Below are positions 17,732 to 28,624 of a stretch of 64,000 nt of DNA, in pieces (within the stretch, counting starts at the first letter, position 1; the number at the start of each line of letters is the position of its first letter). Below the pieces are notes generated by a model. It had not been told where the DNA came from and searched no databases. It saw nothing but the letters and a program-made list of their open reading frames with translations. A program made the translations under genes and the position numbers. Origin of the DNA: Burkholderiaceae bacterium 26. GTDB lineage: Bacteria; Pseudomonadota; Gammaproteobacteria; Burkholderiales; Burkholderiaceae. The DNA lies in contig JYOB01000002.1 in the NCBI GenBank assembly GCA_000955795.1, positions 109,665 to 173,664 of the forward strand, in the 5' to 3' direction.

Positions 17732-17748
17732 TTGGCATAGCCCTTGCA
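17732..17748 (+). promoter_or_regulatory. sigma-54 promoter of dctA
   Basis: TTGGCAT-AGCCC-TTGCA matches the -24/-12 consensus TTGGCAC-N5-TTGCA with the invariant GG and GC correctly spaced. It sits about 130 bp before dctA, whose DctB/DctD regulators are encoded just downstream; DctD carries the GAFTGA motif needed to contact sigma-54. Confidence 0.85.
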
Positions 17749-17878
17749 ATAAAGAGCGACCTGCTGCGGGAGGCGCCGGACACATCGGCGTATCGAGGCA
17801 GGAGAGAGACCACACCAGGGCGGGTCGGACCGGGCGAGCAGTTGAGCGCACGGCCGGTCTGTGACACTCGAGGAAGAC

Positions 17879-19168
17879 ATGAAAAAACCGTTCTATAAAA
17901 TCCTGTACGTACAGGTGCTGGCGGCCATCGTCATCGGCGTTCTGCTGGGCCATTTTTCGCCCGCACTTGCCGTCAAGATGAAGCCGCTGGGCGATGGCTT
18001 CATCCAACTGATCAAGATGGTGATTGGGCCGATCATCTTCTGTACTGTCGTCTCCGGCGTTGCCGGCATGCGCGACATGAAGAAGGTGGGCCGCGTGGGC
18101 GGCAAGGCGCTGCTCTACTTTGAGATCGTCTCGACCTTCGCGCTGGTGATTGGCTTGGCCGCGGGCCACATCTTCAACCCGGGCTCGGGCTTCAACGTTG
18201 ATGTGAACACCATCGACGCCAAGGCTGTTGCCCAGTACGCCGCCAAGGCGCATTCGGCCAGCACGGTCGACTTCTTGCTCAACATCATCCCGAGCACGGT
18301 TGTCGATGCCTTTGCCAAGGGCGATATCCTGCAGATTCTGCTGATCGCGTTGCTGTTTGGCGGTGCGCTTTCGGCCATCGGTGATCGTGCACAGATCGTC
18401 ACGGACTTCATCGACCAGGTCGCGCACGTGTTCTTCCGCATCGTGCACATCATCACGCGCGTGGCCCCGATCGGTGCCTTTGGCGCCATGGCATTCACCA
18501 TCGGCAAGTACGGCGTGATCTCGCTGGTGCCGCTGCTCAAGCTGGTCGGTACGTTCTACCTGACGGCCATCATCTTCGTGGTGGTGGTGCTGGGCATCAT
18601 CGCGCGGCTGGTCGGCTTCAACATCTTCCGTTTTGTGTCGTACATCAAGGAAGAACTGCTGATCGTGCTGGGCACGAGCTCGTCGGAATCGGCGCTGCCG
18701 CACCTGATGGAAAAGATGGAAAAGCTGGGCTGCTCGAAGTCGGTGGTGGGCCTGGTGGTTCCGACCGGTTATTCGTTCAACCTGGACGGCACCAACATCT
18801 ACATGACGATGGCGGTGATCTTCATCTCGCAGGCGCTGAACATCGAGCTGACCTGGACGCAGCAGCTGACCATCCTGGCCGTTGCCATGCTGACGTCGAA
18901 GGGCGCATCGGGCATCACCGGTGCGGGCTTCATCACGCTGGCCGCAACGCTGGCCGTGGTGCCGGATATTCCGGTGGCGGGCATGGTGCTGATTCTCGGT
19001 ATCGACCGCTTCATGAGCGAATGCCGTGCCCTGACCAACATCACCGGCAACGGCGTGGCCTGCGTGGTGATCTCGGCCTGGGAACGTGAACTGGATCGCG
19101 CCAAGCTGGCTCGCGTGCTGTCGGGCGACCGTAGCGATGAGCGCGTGCCGGCCACCCCGGCAGTTTGA
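17879..19168 (+). CDS. dctA: C4-dicarboxylate transporter
   Basis: A 429-residue inner-membrane symporter (DAACS family) for succinate, fumarate and malate. Family signatures are the serine-rich hairpin [32 protein letters not shown] and the late [13 protein letters not shown]. The ATG at 17879 has GAGGAAG upstream, so an in-frame GTG at 17861 is rejected. Expression should depend on sigma-54 and DctD through the promoter at 17732. A hairpin terminator separates it from dctB. Confidence 0.96.
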   Translation: MKKPFYKILYVQVLAAIVIGVLLGHFSPALAVKMKPLGDGFIQLIKMVIGPIIFCTVVSGVAGMRDMKKVGRVGGKALLYFEIVSTFALVIGLAAGHIFNPGSGFNVDVNTIDAKAVAQYAAKAHSASTVDFLLNIIPSTVVDAFAKGDILQILLIALLFGGALSAIGDRAQIVTDFIDQVAHVFFRIVHIITRVAPIGAFGAMAFTIGKYGVISLVPLLKLVGTFYLTAIIFVVVVLGIIARLVGFNIFRFVSYIKEELLIVLGTSSSESALPHLMEKMEKLGCSKSVVGLVVPTGYSFNLDGTNIYMTMAVIFISQALNIELTWTQQLTILAVAMLTSKGASGITGAGFITLAATLAVVPDIPVAGMVLILGIDRFMSECRALTNITGNGVACVVISAWERELDRAKLARVLSGDRSDERVPATPAV

Positions 19169-19228
19169 TCGATCCAATCTGGCTGGCGCCTGCGGGCGCC
19201 GGCGCTTGAAAGCGCAAAGCGTATGATT

Positions 19229-19265
19229 GCGGGGCCTGTCCTTCCAGACGGCCCCGCTTCTTTTT
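19229..19265 (+). terminator. terminator between dctA and dctB
   Basis: Stem GCGGGGCC (19229-19236) with GGCCCCGC (19250-19257), 13-nt loop, then TTCTTTTT. It ends only a few bases before the possible dctB start codons, so it insulates the strongly inducible dctA from the regulators. Confidence 0.75.
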
Positions 19266-19269
19266 GGGG

Positions 19270-21288
19270 ATGCACCTCGTGAAGCACCTCGGCGGCATGC
19301 CGACTGCGGGCGCGGCGTTGGAAGGCACGGCAACACTCTCTGCCGCCGACCTCCAGCCGATGTCCGATCCCGATTTCTCCCTGACCAGCGCCTCCGGCTC
19401 GCGACGCGGCTTCTGGTGGCTGGTGGCGCTCGGGCTCGTGGTGGTGATGGCCATGGTGTGCGCAACCACGTTTGTGGTGGCGTGGAACCGGGGGCTCACG
19501 CAGGCCCAGCAGGCCGCGGGCGGGCGGGTCGATCGCTATGCCGCCAACCTCAAGAGCACGCTCGACCGCTACGAATACCTGCCCGCGCTGGTGGCGCTGC
19601 ATCCGTTCATCCACGATCTGCTCGCCAATCCGACGCCTGCCAACGTCGACCGCGCGAACCGCTATCTGCGCGAAGTCAACGATCGGGCGCACGCCACTGC
19701 GACCTACGTGATCTCCCCAAGCGGCAAGGCGCTGGCCGCATCCAACTACAACCAGCCTGACAGCTTCGTCGGTGCTGAATATCTGTTCCGGCCGTATTTC
19801 CAGCAGGCAGCGGAAGGCCACGTCGGGCGCTTTTACGGCATTGGCATCACGCGCGAAGAGCCCGGCTATTACATCTCGCAGCCGGTCATGCAGGACGGTC
19901 GCGTGATCGGCGTGACGGTCGTCAAGCTCAACCTCGAATGGTTCGGCCGTGCCAGCCACGACGCGTCGGAACCCGTGATGGTGGCGGACGAGAACGGTGT
20001 GATTTTCCTGTCGTCCGTGCCCGCGTGGCAGTACCGCACGGTGGAGCCGCTCACGCCCAAGCTGCAGGCGCAGTTGGAAGCGACGCGCCAGTATTACCGC
20101 AAGCAAATCACGCCACTGCCGCTGCAGCCTGAGGCACCTGCCTTCCTGCGATTGACCGGACGGTTGCCGGAAGGTGCAGAACTGATTCGCGTTGGCGAGC
20201 GCACGAACGCCACGCGCTATCTGCAGGTTTCGCGTGACCTCGTCGAGCCGGACTGGACACTGATGTACCTCACGCCTGTGGACCCGGTGATGAGCGCCGC
20301 CCGCAGCGCCACCGTGGCGGCGGCATTTGCCTTTGCGTTTGCGTGCCTGCTGCTTTTCTACTGGCGCCAGCGCCGCCTGCGCATGATGGAGATGCTGCGC
20401 AGCCGCCGCCTGCTCGAAGCCGCGTATGACCAGCTCGAACGCCGCGTCGAAGACCGCACGGCCGACCTGATGGCCACCAACGAACAACTGCAACACGAGA
20501 TCGTCGACCGCACGCGCGCCGAGGCCGAGTTGCGCGCCACGCAGGACGAACTCGTGCAGGCCAGCAAGCTCGCGGCCTTGGGCCAGATGGCCGCCGGCAT
20601 CACACACGAACTCAACCAGCCGCTGGCCGCGCTGCGCACGTTCTCAGACAACACGCGCATCCTGCTTGAACGCGGCCAGCACGGCGCCGCCACTGACAAC
20701 CTGCAGGCGATTGCCGACCTGACCGAGCGCATGGGCAAGATCACCGCGCAGCTCAAGCTGTTCGCGGGCCGCTCCCGGCGCAAGGTGGTGGATGTGCAGG
20801 TGCGCGTGGCGCTCGATCACACGCTCGCGCTACTGCGTCCGCGCCTGGGCGACGTGGCACTCGAACTGCGCTGGCATATCCCGGAAGCAGATGCCGTTGT
20901 TCGCGCGGATGAACTGAAGCTGGAGCAAGTGCTGATCAATCTGATTGGCAACGCGCTCGATGCGATCAACGCCAATGAACCCGCCCGCGCCGGACGCATC
21001 GACATCAGCATCGGTCCCGCCGAGGGCGCGCCGTCGCAGTCGAACCAACTGACCATCGCCGTGCGCGACAACGGCCCTGGCATTCCGCCAGATGCCATGC
21101 CGCACCTGTTCGAGCCGTTCTTCACCACCAAGGAGATCGGCCAGGGGCTCGGCCTTGGGCTGGCGATCTCCACCAGCATCGCGCGCGATTTTGGCGGCTC
21201 GCTGTCGGCTGCCAACATGCCGGGTGGCGGTGCGCAATTTACGCTGACGTTGGTACGCGCCGACGTCACCTCCGCGGCGTCCACCTGA
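19270..21288 (+). CDS. dctB: C4-dicarboxylate sensor histidine kinase
   Basis: A 672-residue membrane kinase. One membrane helix (about 47-70) is followed by a periplasmic sensor of about 240 residues with the double-Cache-like FRPYFQQAAEGHVGRFYGIG segment. A second helix (about 337-358), a coiled coil and HisKA follow, with phospho-His446 in AAGITHELNQPLA. The HATPase has DNGPGIP and GLGLGLAIS boxes. It phosphorylates DctD. The start is uncertain: 19270 follows a terminator with a poor ribosome binding site, and in-frame ATGs at 19297 and 19360 (MSDPDFSLTS) are real alternatives that leave the first membrane helix intact. Confidence 0.92.
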   Translation: MHLVKHLGGMPTAGAALEGTATLSAADLQPMSDPDFSLTSASGSRRGFWWLVALGLVVVMAMVCATTFVVAWNRGLTQAQQAAGGRVDRYAANLKSTLDRYEYLPALVALHPFIHDLLANPTPANVDRANRYLREVNDRAHATATYVISPSGKALAASNYNQPDSFVGAEYLFRPYFQQAAEGHVGRFYGIGITREEPGYYISQPVMQDGRVIGVTVVKLNLEWFGRASHDASEPVMVADENGVIFLSSVPAWQYRTVEPLTPKLQAQLEATRQYYRKQITPLPLQPEAPAFLRLTGRLPEGAELIRVGERTNATRYLQVSRDLVEPDWTLMYLTPVDPVMSAARSATVAAAFAFAFACLLLFYWRQRRLRMMEMLRSRRLLEAAYDQLERRVEDRTADLMATNEQLQHEIVDRTRAEAELRATQDELVQASKLAALGQMAAGITHELNQPLAALRTFSDNTRILLERGQHGAATDNLQAIADLTERMGKITAQLKLFAGRSRRKVVDVQVRVALDHTLALLRPRLGDVALELRWHIPEADAVVRADELKLEQVLINLIGNALDAINANEPARAGRIDISIGPAEGAPSQSNQLTIAVRDNGPGIPPDAMPHLFEPFFTTKEIGQGLGLGLAISTSIARDFGGSLSAANMPGGGAQFTLTLVRADVTSAAST

Positions 21289-21313
21289 TCCGTTTTCTAC
21301 ACAGACTCGAACC

Positions 21314-22630
<1,317 letters not shown>

Positions 22631-22651
22631 CTTGGCACGCCCGCACGCAAC

Positions 22652-22683
22652 AACGCCCGGCATCAACCGGGCGTTTTCTTTTT
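22652..22683 (+). terminator. terminator after dctD
   Basis: Stem AACGCCCGG (22652-22660) with CCGGGCGTT (22667-22675), loop CATCAA, then TTCTTTTT. The same stem recurs at 23515 and 42889. Confidence 0.9.
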
Positions 22684-22687
22684 GCGC

Positions 22688-23425
22688 TCAACCCAGAATC
22701 GGATGGGCATCCGCCACCGGATATCCGCGGTCGTCTGTCGGAATCCGCTGGGTTTGGAATGCGATCAGCAATGCTTGAAACTTGCCGTCGATTTCCACGA
22801 TGACAGCACCATCCTGCTGTGTGCCGTTCTCGCGCGAATGGTCCTTCACCCCCGGTGTATGCACGACCGGGTTGCCCTGGTTCATGTGGGTTTCGTGCAG
22901 GCCGTTGTGCTGCGGCTCGAACAGGAAGCCGAAGCCGTAGACCGTTACGTCGGTGCGCGGTGGCCAGCCTTTGCGGTCGTCGTCGCCGGAGCTGCCGTGG
23001 TAGACGTAATCGATCGGCGTGGCGGTGCGGTCCAGCATCAGCATGTCGTCGACGAGCGCGTTGATGTCGTTGTGCTCGGTCTCGGTATCCAGCGCGATCG
23101 GCCGCATGTTGGGAAAGTCGACCAGCCCGGCGTCGCGTACGTAGTCCAGACGTGGGAAGCCGTTCTCGTGCAGCCCGGGGGCCAGCGCAGCCAGGTCGGC
23201 GGTGATCGGCAACTGCAGATCGGCCGTCCATTGATACAGCACGTGATAGCCGGCGGCACCGGCGCCCGGCATGCTCGAGTCGGATTTCACGTTGGCGAGC
23301 ACTACGAACTCCGAACCATCCGGCGCTTCTGCCACGATCGCGTAATGCGGATTACCGTTGTAGCCCTCCAGATAGGGCACGCCGAATTTCAGCTTGCCCT
23401 TGAACATGCAGTAGTGATTGGCCAT
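22688..23425 (-). CDS. DUF2278 family protein
   Basis: A 245-residue protein starting MANHYCMFKGKLKFGVPYLEG. The HYAIVAEAPDGSEFVVLANV and later GDDDRKGWPPR and HETHMNQGNP segments match the DUF2278 (YukJ-like) family, whose function is unknown. There is no signal peptide or membrane helix. The ATG at 23425 is preferred to an upstream start at 23467, because the family begins close to this Met. It stands alone, bounded by hairpin terminators. Confidence 0.85.
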   Translation of the reverse strand: MANHYCMFKGKLKFGVPYLEGYNGNPHYAIVAEAPDGSEFVVLANVKSDSSMPGAGAAGYHVLYQWTADLQLPITADLAALAPGLHENGFPRLDYVRDAGLVDFPNMRPIALDTETEHNDINALVDDMLMLDRTATPIDYVYHGSSGDDDRKGWPPRTDVTVYGFGFLFEPQHNGLHETHMNQGNPVVHTPGVKDHSRENGTQQDGAVIVEIDGKFQALLIAFQTQRIPTDDRGYPVADAHPILG

Positions 23426-23512
23426 GCAAACTCCATCGAACCTAGGATTGACGGACCGCCATTGCAACAGGCCCGCGTGAACCTAGTGTGGAACGTGCAT
23501 CGTCCAGAAACA

Positions 23513-23540
23513 AAAACGCCCGGCGTTGACCGGGCGTTTC
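23513..23540. terminator. terminator hairpin downstream of TlpA-like gene
   Basis: Stem AACGCCCGG (23515-23523) with CCGGGCGTT (23530-23538), loop CGTTGA. The A run (23512-23516) gives the T tract on the minus strand, so it ends the TlpA-like gene. Confidence 0.85.
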
Positions 23541-23568
23541 GTCTGAACTGCGGGGAGGCGCGGACCGC

Positions 23569-24123
23569 TCAGGCCTGCTTGCCCAGCGTCTGCTTGAGCA
23601 GCGCGTCGAACGACGACCATTCCGGTTCGCCCACGTAGCGCTTGAGGATGCGGCCATCGCGGTCGACCAGGAACGTGGTCGGGGTGAGCTGCACGTCGCC
23701 GAAGGCCTTGGCGGCCGAGCCGTCGGCGTCCATTGCGACCTTGAAGGGCAACTGGCGCGTCTGGCTGAAGTTCATCACGTACATCGGCGCGTCGTAGTTC
23801 ATCGCCACGGCCACATATTCCAGACCTTCGCCCTTGTACTTGTTGTACGTCTGGATCATGTTGGGCATTTCCTTGATGCACGTGGCGCAGCTCGTGGCCC
23901 AGAAGTTGACGAGATAGACCTTGCCCTTCAGGTCCTGTGTCGAGAGCTTTTTGCCATCCAGCAGCGTGAAGGTGGCGGCGGGCACCTGCTGCCACGGCGA
24001 GAACGCACGCCAGCCGAACCAACCGGCCACAGCCAGCACCAGCACGATCACAGGGAGCAGCCAGCGGCGCCCGCCAGACATGGCGGTAGCAGGGGCTGCG
24101 GAGGAAGTCAGGGTCGAGGCCAT
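23569..24123 (-). CDS. TlpA-like membrane-anchored thioredoxin
   Basis: A 184-residue protein with one N-terminal membrane helix (about 19-40) and a periplasmic thioredoxin fold. The active-site pair is Cys79-Ala-Thr-Cys82 in NFWATSCATCIKEM, and the cis-Pro loop is LTPTTFLVD. Such proteins reduce disulfides of cytochrome c apoproteins or copper-site proteins. The CATC dipeptide differs from the CEPC of many TlpA/ResA proteins, so the partner cannot be named. It is a single-gene unit ending in a terminator. Confidence 0.88.
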   Translation of the reverse strand: MASTLTSSAAPATAMSGGRRWLLPVIVLVLAVAGWFGWRAFSPWQQVPAATFTLLDGKKLSTQDLKGKVYLVNFWATSCATCIKEMPNMIQTYNKYKGEGLEYVAVAMNYDAPMYVMNFSQTRQLPFKVAMDADGSAAKAFGDVQLTPTTFLVDRDGRILKRYVGEPEWSSFDALLKQTLGKQA

Positions 24124-24224
24124 GTCGGCAACGGATCTGGAAGGGAATCAAACATCTATTGTAGGCCCGCCGTGCCAGCGCCGCATGTCAACCGCGACAA
24201 TCCGTCCATAGAGCGATTTTCGCG

Positions 24225-24740
24225 TCACTTTCCATTGGCGAGGGCGGCTTCGTACAAGGCCAGGTCCGTGGAGGAAAAGCAGCAAAAGGTGATCGTGTTC
24301 AGGCTGGCGCCGTGTTCTCGCGCGGCACGTACGGCAATCGGCGCCGCCAATTGTGGCGGGAAGCCGTACACGCCGGTGCTGATGCATGGGAATGCGATGC
24401 TGCGAACGTCGTGCTTGCGCGCCAGTTCCAGACTGTTGCGGTAGCAGGCGGCCAGCAATCCCGCCTCGTCTTGCCGGCCGCCGCGCCAGATCGGCCCGAC
24501 GGTGTGAATGACGTAGCGGGCTGGCAATCGAAAGCCGGGCGTGAGTTTGGCCTCACCGGTGCGGCAGCCGTGGAGCGCGCGGCAGGCGTCCAGCAGTTCC
24601 GGCCCCGCCGCACGGTGGATCGCGCCATCGACGCCGCCTCCGCCGAGCAGCGAGCTGTTCGCCGCGTTGACGATGGCATCGCAGTCCAGCGTGGTGATGT
24701 CGGCGCGCAGGGCACGCAAGGTGACGGACGGGATTGGCAT
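24225..24740 (-). CDS. macrodomain O-acetyl-ADP-ribose deacetylase-like protein
   Basis: A 171-residue single macrodomain. The ADP-ribose binding elements are [29 protein letters not shown] near the N-terminus and [11 protein letters not shown] later, close to E. coli YmdB. The expected activity is removing acetyl from O-acetyl-ADP-ribose or ADP-ribose from proteins. The gene has no visible partner; a divergent lipoprotein gene starts 86 bp away. Confidence 0.92.
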   Translation of the reverse strand: MPIPSVTLRALRADITTLDCDAIVNAANSSLLGGGGVDGAIHRAAGPELLDACRALHGCRTGEAKLTPGFRLPARYVIHTVGPIWRGGRQDEAGLLAACYRNSLELARKHDVRSIAFPCISTGVYGFPPQLAAPIAVRAAREHGASLNTITFCCFSSTDLALYEAALANGK

Positions 24741-24826
24741 GGCGCGGTCCTTGGCGGGCGGAGGGTGGGCGTCTCTGTCCGATAATAGGCGCCTCGGAAA
24801 CGGACAGAAAACCCACAGGAGGCGAC

Positions 24827-25396
24827 GTGGCAGTCACAGCAACGGCAGGGTGGCGGATCGGGTTGGGCGCGGCGGCGTGTGCGCTGTTGATGGCCTGCTC
24901 CCCCAAATACGACTGGCGCACGGTCCATTCCAACGAGGGCGCCTACGCCGTGGATTACCCTGCCAAGCCCACCGCAGAAGCCAGGCCCATCGCCATCAAC
25001 GGCCAACGCATGCCGATGACGATGCAGGCCGCCAGCGTCGACGGCACGCTGTTCGCCATCGGCGTGGTGGAACTGCCAGCGGATGATCCAGTCTGGCGCC
25101 AGCGCGCGGTGGAGGCGCTGCGCAATGGCTTGTCCGCCAACTTGAAGGGCCGCGTGACCGAGCACGACATCGCCGTGCAGACCGCTGCGCAGCCGCCTTT
25201 GTCATTGCCGGCGGTGGAATTGATCGCCCAGGGGGCAGGCGGGGACGATCCCGCGCCGCGCCGGCTGACCGCGCGTGTGGTGGCCACTGGCAAGCGCGCA
25301 TATCAAGCTGTCGTGCTGGAATCGGGCGATGCCGCACGGGATGCGCGCCAGCAGGAGCAGGTCGACCAGTTTCTCGCCAGCTTCCATCCGTACTAG
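24827..25396 (+). CDS. lipoprotein of unknown function
   Basis: A 189-residue protein with a lipoprotein signal: hydrophobic GLGAAACAL then L-M-A-C24. The start is GTG at 24827 with CAGGAGG four bases upstream. The mature part ([20 protein letters not shown]) has the look of a small periplasmic domain found in several betaproteobacterial lipoproteins, but I cannot name a family or function. It lies alone between the macrodomain gene and the LysE gene. Confidence 0.82.
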   Translation: MAVTATAGWRIGLGAAACALLMACSPKYDWRTVHSNEGAYAVDYPAKPTAEARPIAINGQRMPMTMQAASVDGTLFAIGVVELPADDPVWRQRAVEALRNGLSANLKGRVTEHDIAVQTAAQPPLSLPAVELIAQGAGGDDPAPRRLTARVVATGKRAYQAVVLESGDAARDARQQEQVDQFLASFHPY

Positions 25397-25492
25397 GCCC
25401 TAGGCAGGCCCGAGCGCATTGGCCGCAGCCGGTGCACAATCGTCGTCTTCCGCTTTACCGCAACACAACTCACTACATCACGGGGAACCATC

Positions 25493-26134
25493 ATGACGTT
25501 GCAAGTCTGGCTGGCCTTCTTTCTGGCCGCCTGGGTGATCGCCATCTCGCCGGGGTCGGGCGCCATCCTGTGCATGAGCCATGGCCTGACGCATGGCGTG
25601 CGCCGCACGTCGGTCACGATTGCGGGGCTGGAACTGGGCATTGTGGTGATTCTGTTCATTGCGGGCGCCGGGCTGGGCGCGCTGCTGATTGCGTCGGAGC
25701 ACGCCTTTACGGCCATCAAGATCATCGGTGCGATGTACTTGATCTACCTCGGCATCGTGCAATGGCGCACACCCATTCAGATCGCCAAGCCGGCTGAGGG
25801 CGAGCCCGTGAAGGTGTCGGGCAGCGGTGCGCGTCGCCGCTTCCTGGTGGGACTGCTGACCAATCTGACGAACCCGAAGGGCATTTTGTTCATGGTGGCT
25901 GTGCTGCCGCAGTTCATCGATCCGGCCAAGCCGCTGCTTTCGCAGCTCGGCATCTTGGCGGCGACGATGGTGTTCGTCGACTTGATCGTCATGCACGGTT
26001 ATGCGCTGTTGGCCTCGCGGGCGCAGCGGCTGTTCCGCAATCCGCGTGCGCTGCGTTGGCAGAGCCGCTTCTTCGGCGGCATGCTGATGAGCATTGGCGC
26101 GGCGCTGTTTTTCGTGAAGCGGCAGACTGCCTGA
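25493..26134 (+). CDS. LysE/RhtB-family amino acid exporter
   Basis: A 213-residue inner-membrane protein with about six hydrophobic segments. The N-terminal FLAAWVIAISPGSGAILCMS contains the family's SPGP-like signature (here SPGSG), and NLTNPKGILFMVAVLPQFID is the second signature. It probably exports an amino acid or homoserine-lactone-like compound; the substrate cannot be told. Confidence 0.9.
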   Translation: MTLQVWLAFFLAAWVIAISPGSGAILCMSHGLTHGVRRTSVTIAGLELGIVVILFIAGAGLGALLIASEHAFTAIKIIGAMYLIYLGIVQWRTPIQIAKPAEGEPVKVSGSGARRRFLVGLLTNLTNPKGILFMVAVLPQFIDPAKPLLSQLGILAATMVFVDLIVMHGYALLASRAQRLFRNPRALRWQSRFFGGMLMSIGAALFFVKRQTA

Positions 26135-26198
26135 ATTTCACACGCCACCCCCAGGGCCACTCGCCAAGTGGGTCGAAGGCGCAGCGCGTGGATGGAAG

Positions 26199-27731
26199 CT
26201 AATCCGCCTTCACCCCGCGTCGATACTGAATTGCCTCGCCCACATGCGCCGCATCGATCTGCTCGTCGCCGGCCAGGTCGGCAATCGTGCGGGCGAGCTT
26301 GAGCACGCGCGCATACGCGCGGGCGGACCACGAAAAGCGCGTCATCGCGTGGCGCAGCAAGCCATCGGCCGCATCGGTGCGGCTGCAATGCAGATCGATT
26401 TCATGACCGCCCAGCAAGGCGTTGCGCTTGCCTTGCCGTGCAAGTTGTCGCGCGTGCGCAGCAGAAACCCGCTCGGCTACGTTGAGCGTTGGCTCACCAG
26501 GCGGCCCGTCGAGCAACTCTTCCTGCGAGGGCGTTGGCACTTCGATCTGCACATCGATGCGATCGAGCAGCGGCCCCGAAATGCGCGCCTGGTATCGCTC
26601 CACTTGATCCGGCGTGCAGCGGCACGCCCGCAACGGATGCCCGCGATAGCCGCACGGACACGGGTTCATTGCGGCAATCAGTTGGAAGCTGGCAGGAAAG
26701 TCTGTCTGATGCGCGGCGCGTGAGATGGTGATGTGGCCGGTCTCCAGCGGCTCACGCAGGACTTCGAGCACGCGGCGCTCGAACTCTGGAAGTTCGTCGA
26801 GGAATAACACGCCCTGATGCGCCAGCGAGATTTCGCCCGGCCTTGGCGTATTGCCCCCGCCCACCATCGCCACCGCAGACGCCGTGTGGTGTGGTGAACG
26901 GAATGGCCGCACCTTCCAGCGCCGCGCGTCGAAGCCGCGCGTGGTCAGGCTCATCACGGCGGCGGCAGAAAGCGCTTCGTCATCGCTCATGTCCGGCAGC
27001 AAACCGGGAAACCGTTGCGCGAGCATCGATTTGCCGGTGCCGGGCGGCCCGATCATCAGCATGGAATGACCGCCGGCGGCGGCCACTTCCAACGCGCGCC
27101 GCGCTTGCGGCTGCCCGCGCACGTCAGCCAAGTCGGGATAGCGGATGTCCGCGTCGACCGGCGCAGGCAATGCGGGGGCGAGCTTGCGGTCCGGTGCGCT
27201 CAAGTGGTCGCACACCTCGATGAGCGTGCGTGCAGGAAGGACTTTTGTGCCGCTTACGAGCGCGGCTTCGGCGGCGTTCTCGGTGGGCAGCACGAAGGCG
27301 CGGGCAAGCGGTGTGTCGCCGTCGGCGAGGACGGGGTTGCGCGATAGCGCATACGCCATCGCCAGCGCCCCGCGAATCGGCCGCAGATCGCCGGACAGCG
27401 AAAGCTCGCCCGCAAACTCGTGCGCGTCCAGATGCGTGTGCGGAATCTGGCGGCTGGCGGCGAGGATTCCCAGCGCGATCGCCAAGTCGAACCGGCCCGA
27501 TTCTTTCGGGAGATCCGCGGGCGCCAGATTAACGGTGATTCGCCGTGCCGGAAATTCAAAGCGGCTGTTCTGGATCGCCGCCCGTACGCGATCCTTGCTC
27601 TCCTTCACCTCGGTGTCGGGCAGACCGACCATGGTGAACGATGGCAGGCCATTCGCCAGATGGACCTCCACCGAGACGGCTGGCGCATCGATACCCGAGA
27701 GCGCGCGCGAACGCAGTACGGCGAGGCTCAT
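26199..27731 (-). CDS. comM: YifB-family Mg-chelatase-like AAA+ ATPase (ComM)
   Basis: A 510-residue protein of the ComM/YifB family, a hexameric helicase that helps branch migration during natural transformation. The N-terminal Lon-like domain is followed by Walker A GPPGTGKS (228-235), Walker B VLFLDELPEF (about 310) and the C-terminal Mg-chelatase subdomain. A zinc-type cluster CPCGYRGHPLRACRC is present. Length is usual. The upstream gene order with ubiK is common in betaproteobacteria. Ralstonia is naturally transformable, which fits; comF also lies in the window. Confidence 0.93.
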   Translation of the reverse strand: MSLAVLRSRALSGIDAPAVSVEVHLANGLPSFTMVGLPDTEVKESKDRVRAAIQNSRFEFPARRITVNLAPADLPKESGRFDLAIALGILAASRQIPHTHLDAHEFAGELSLSGDLRPIRGALAMAYALSRNPVLADGDTPLARAFVLPTENAAEAALVSGTKVLPARTLIEVCDHLSAPDRKLAPALPAPVDADIRYPDLADVRGQPQARRALEVAAAGGHSMLMIGPPGTGKSMLAQRFPGLLPDMSDDEALSAAAVMSLTTRGFDARRWKVRPFRSPHHTASAVAMVGGGNTPRPGEISLAHQGVLFLDELPEFERRVLEVLREPLETGHITISRAAHQTDFPASFQLIAAMNPCPCGYRGHPLRACRCTPDQVERYQARISGPLLDRIDVQIEVPTPSQEELLDGPPGEPTLNVAERVSAAHARQLARQGKRNALLGGHEIDLHCSRTDAADGLLRHAMTRFSWSARAYARVLKLARTIADLAGDEQIDAAHVGEAIQYRRGVKAD

Positions 27732-27898
27732 CGCACGCCCCTCCGAGGGAATTCACTGGCAAGGCGGAGGGCGTGGTATCGGTGCATGGCGTGACGGAGC
27801 GTGGCGGTTGCGGAACCCTCCACTGTGCCAGCCGCGTTGCGCCGCCATGTTCACCGGCATCCAAATTTGACGATCGTCGTTGGCATGAGAGACGAGCG

Positions 27899-27926
27899 AA
27901 AAAAAACCGGAGCACTGGGCTCCGGC
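27899..27926 (-). terminator. terminator after DUF1269 gene
   Basis: On the minus strand, CCGGAGC (27919-27925) pairs with GCTCCGG (27907-27913), followed by eight T residues (A run on plus). Confidence 0.88.
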
Positions 27927-27946
27927 TTCGTTGTCGGCAGATCAAC

Positions 27947-28459
27947 TCACGGGAAGGCCGGCATGGCCGTGTCTTCGCCGCTGAAGTGGCCTTCGGGATG
28001 CGTCTTCTGCAGCAGCGCGCGTACCTCTTTCACGCGCGAGCGCGGCACATCGACCATCAGCAGGATCTGCCCATCCTCCACTGCCTGCTTGAACGGTTTC
28101 AGGCGGCTGTTGGGCACCGAGCTGCCGATCATGCTCGAGGCCCAGGCGCCAAACAGCGCACCAACGACGGTGGTAATGCCGACCATGCCCCACTGCGGCC
28201 CTTCGCCGATGATCGGAAAGATCGCTGCCACGATGCCCGCCAGCACGCCCGCACCCCCGCCGATCACCAGCCCATTCTGGGTGGCGTGGACGATGTCCGA
28301 AGTCTGGAGGATGTTGGCTTCGTGCAGGCCGGTGAGATCGACGCCGGGCTTGGAGACGAAGTGGATGTGGCGCTCGGTGATGCGCGCCAGCAGGAGGTCG
28401 TTCATCACGCGCCGGGCGCTGACGACGTCCGGCATCAGGAAGTAGAGACGATGTTGCAT
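27947..28459 (-). CDS. DUF1269 family protein
   Basis: A 170-residue protein. The N-terminal part (MQHRLYFLMPDVVSARRVMN) and C-terminal DVPRSRVKEVRALL are soluble, and the middle (GLVIGGGAGVLAGIVAAIFP and VVGALFGAWASSMIG) is a Gly-rich double hydrophobic stretch. This is the DUF1269 arrangement seen in stress-related membrane-associated proteins. Function unknown. It is a single-gene unit ending in a terminator. Confidence 0.85.
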   Translation of the reverse strand: MQHRLYFLMPDVVSARRVMNDLLLARITERHIHFVSKPGVDLTGLHEANILQTSDIVHATQNGLVIGGGAGVLAGIVAAIFPIIGEGPQWGMVGITTVVGALFGAWASSMIGSSVPNSRLKPFKQAVEDGQILLMVDVPRSRVKEVRALLQKTHPEGHFSGEDTAMPAFP

Positions 28460-28624
28460 GATCTTCTCCTCAAGCGCGGTGCGCGCGCGCCTTAAGGACG
28501 TTCTAGATCAGTTCGTCAGCCGCAACAAGGCGGCGCATCGATCTTTTCGCTGTGCGCCGCAGCAAGGGTGCGGCGGCCGGCACCGCAGCCTTGCAGATGC
28601 GCGCCAGGCGCAACATCCGGCGGA

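Larger units (their letters stand above)
17427..17878 (+). promoter_or_regulatory. control region upstream of dctA
   Basis: A 452-bp gap without a credible gene. It contains the sigma-54 promoter of dctA (17732-17748) and two upstream dyads that could bind DctD (17609-17646). The minus-strand promoter of the ferredoxin unit must also be here. AGGAAG just before 17879 is the dctA ribosome binding site. Confidence 0.6.
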
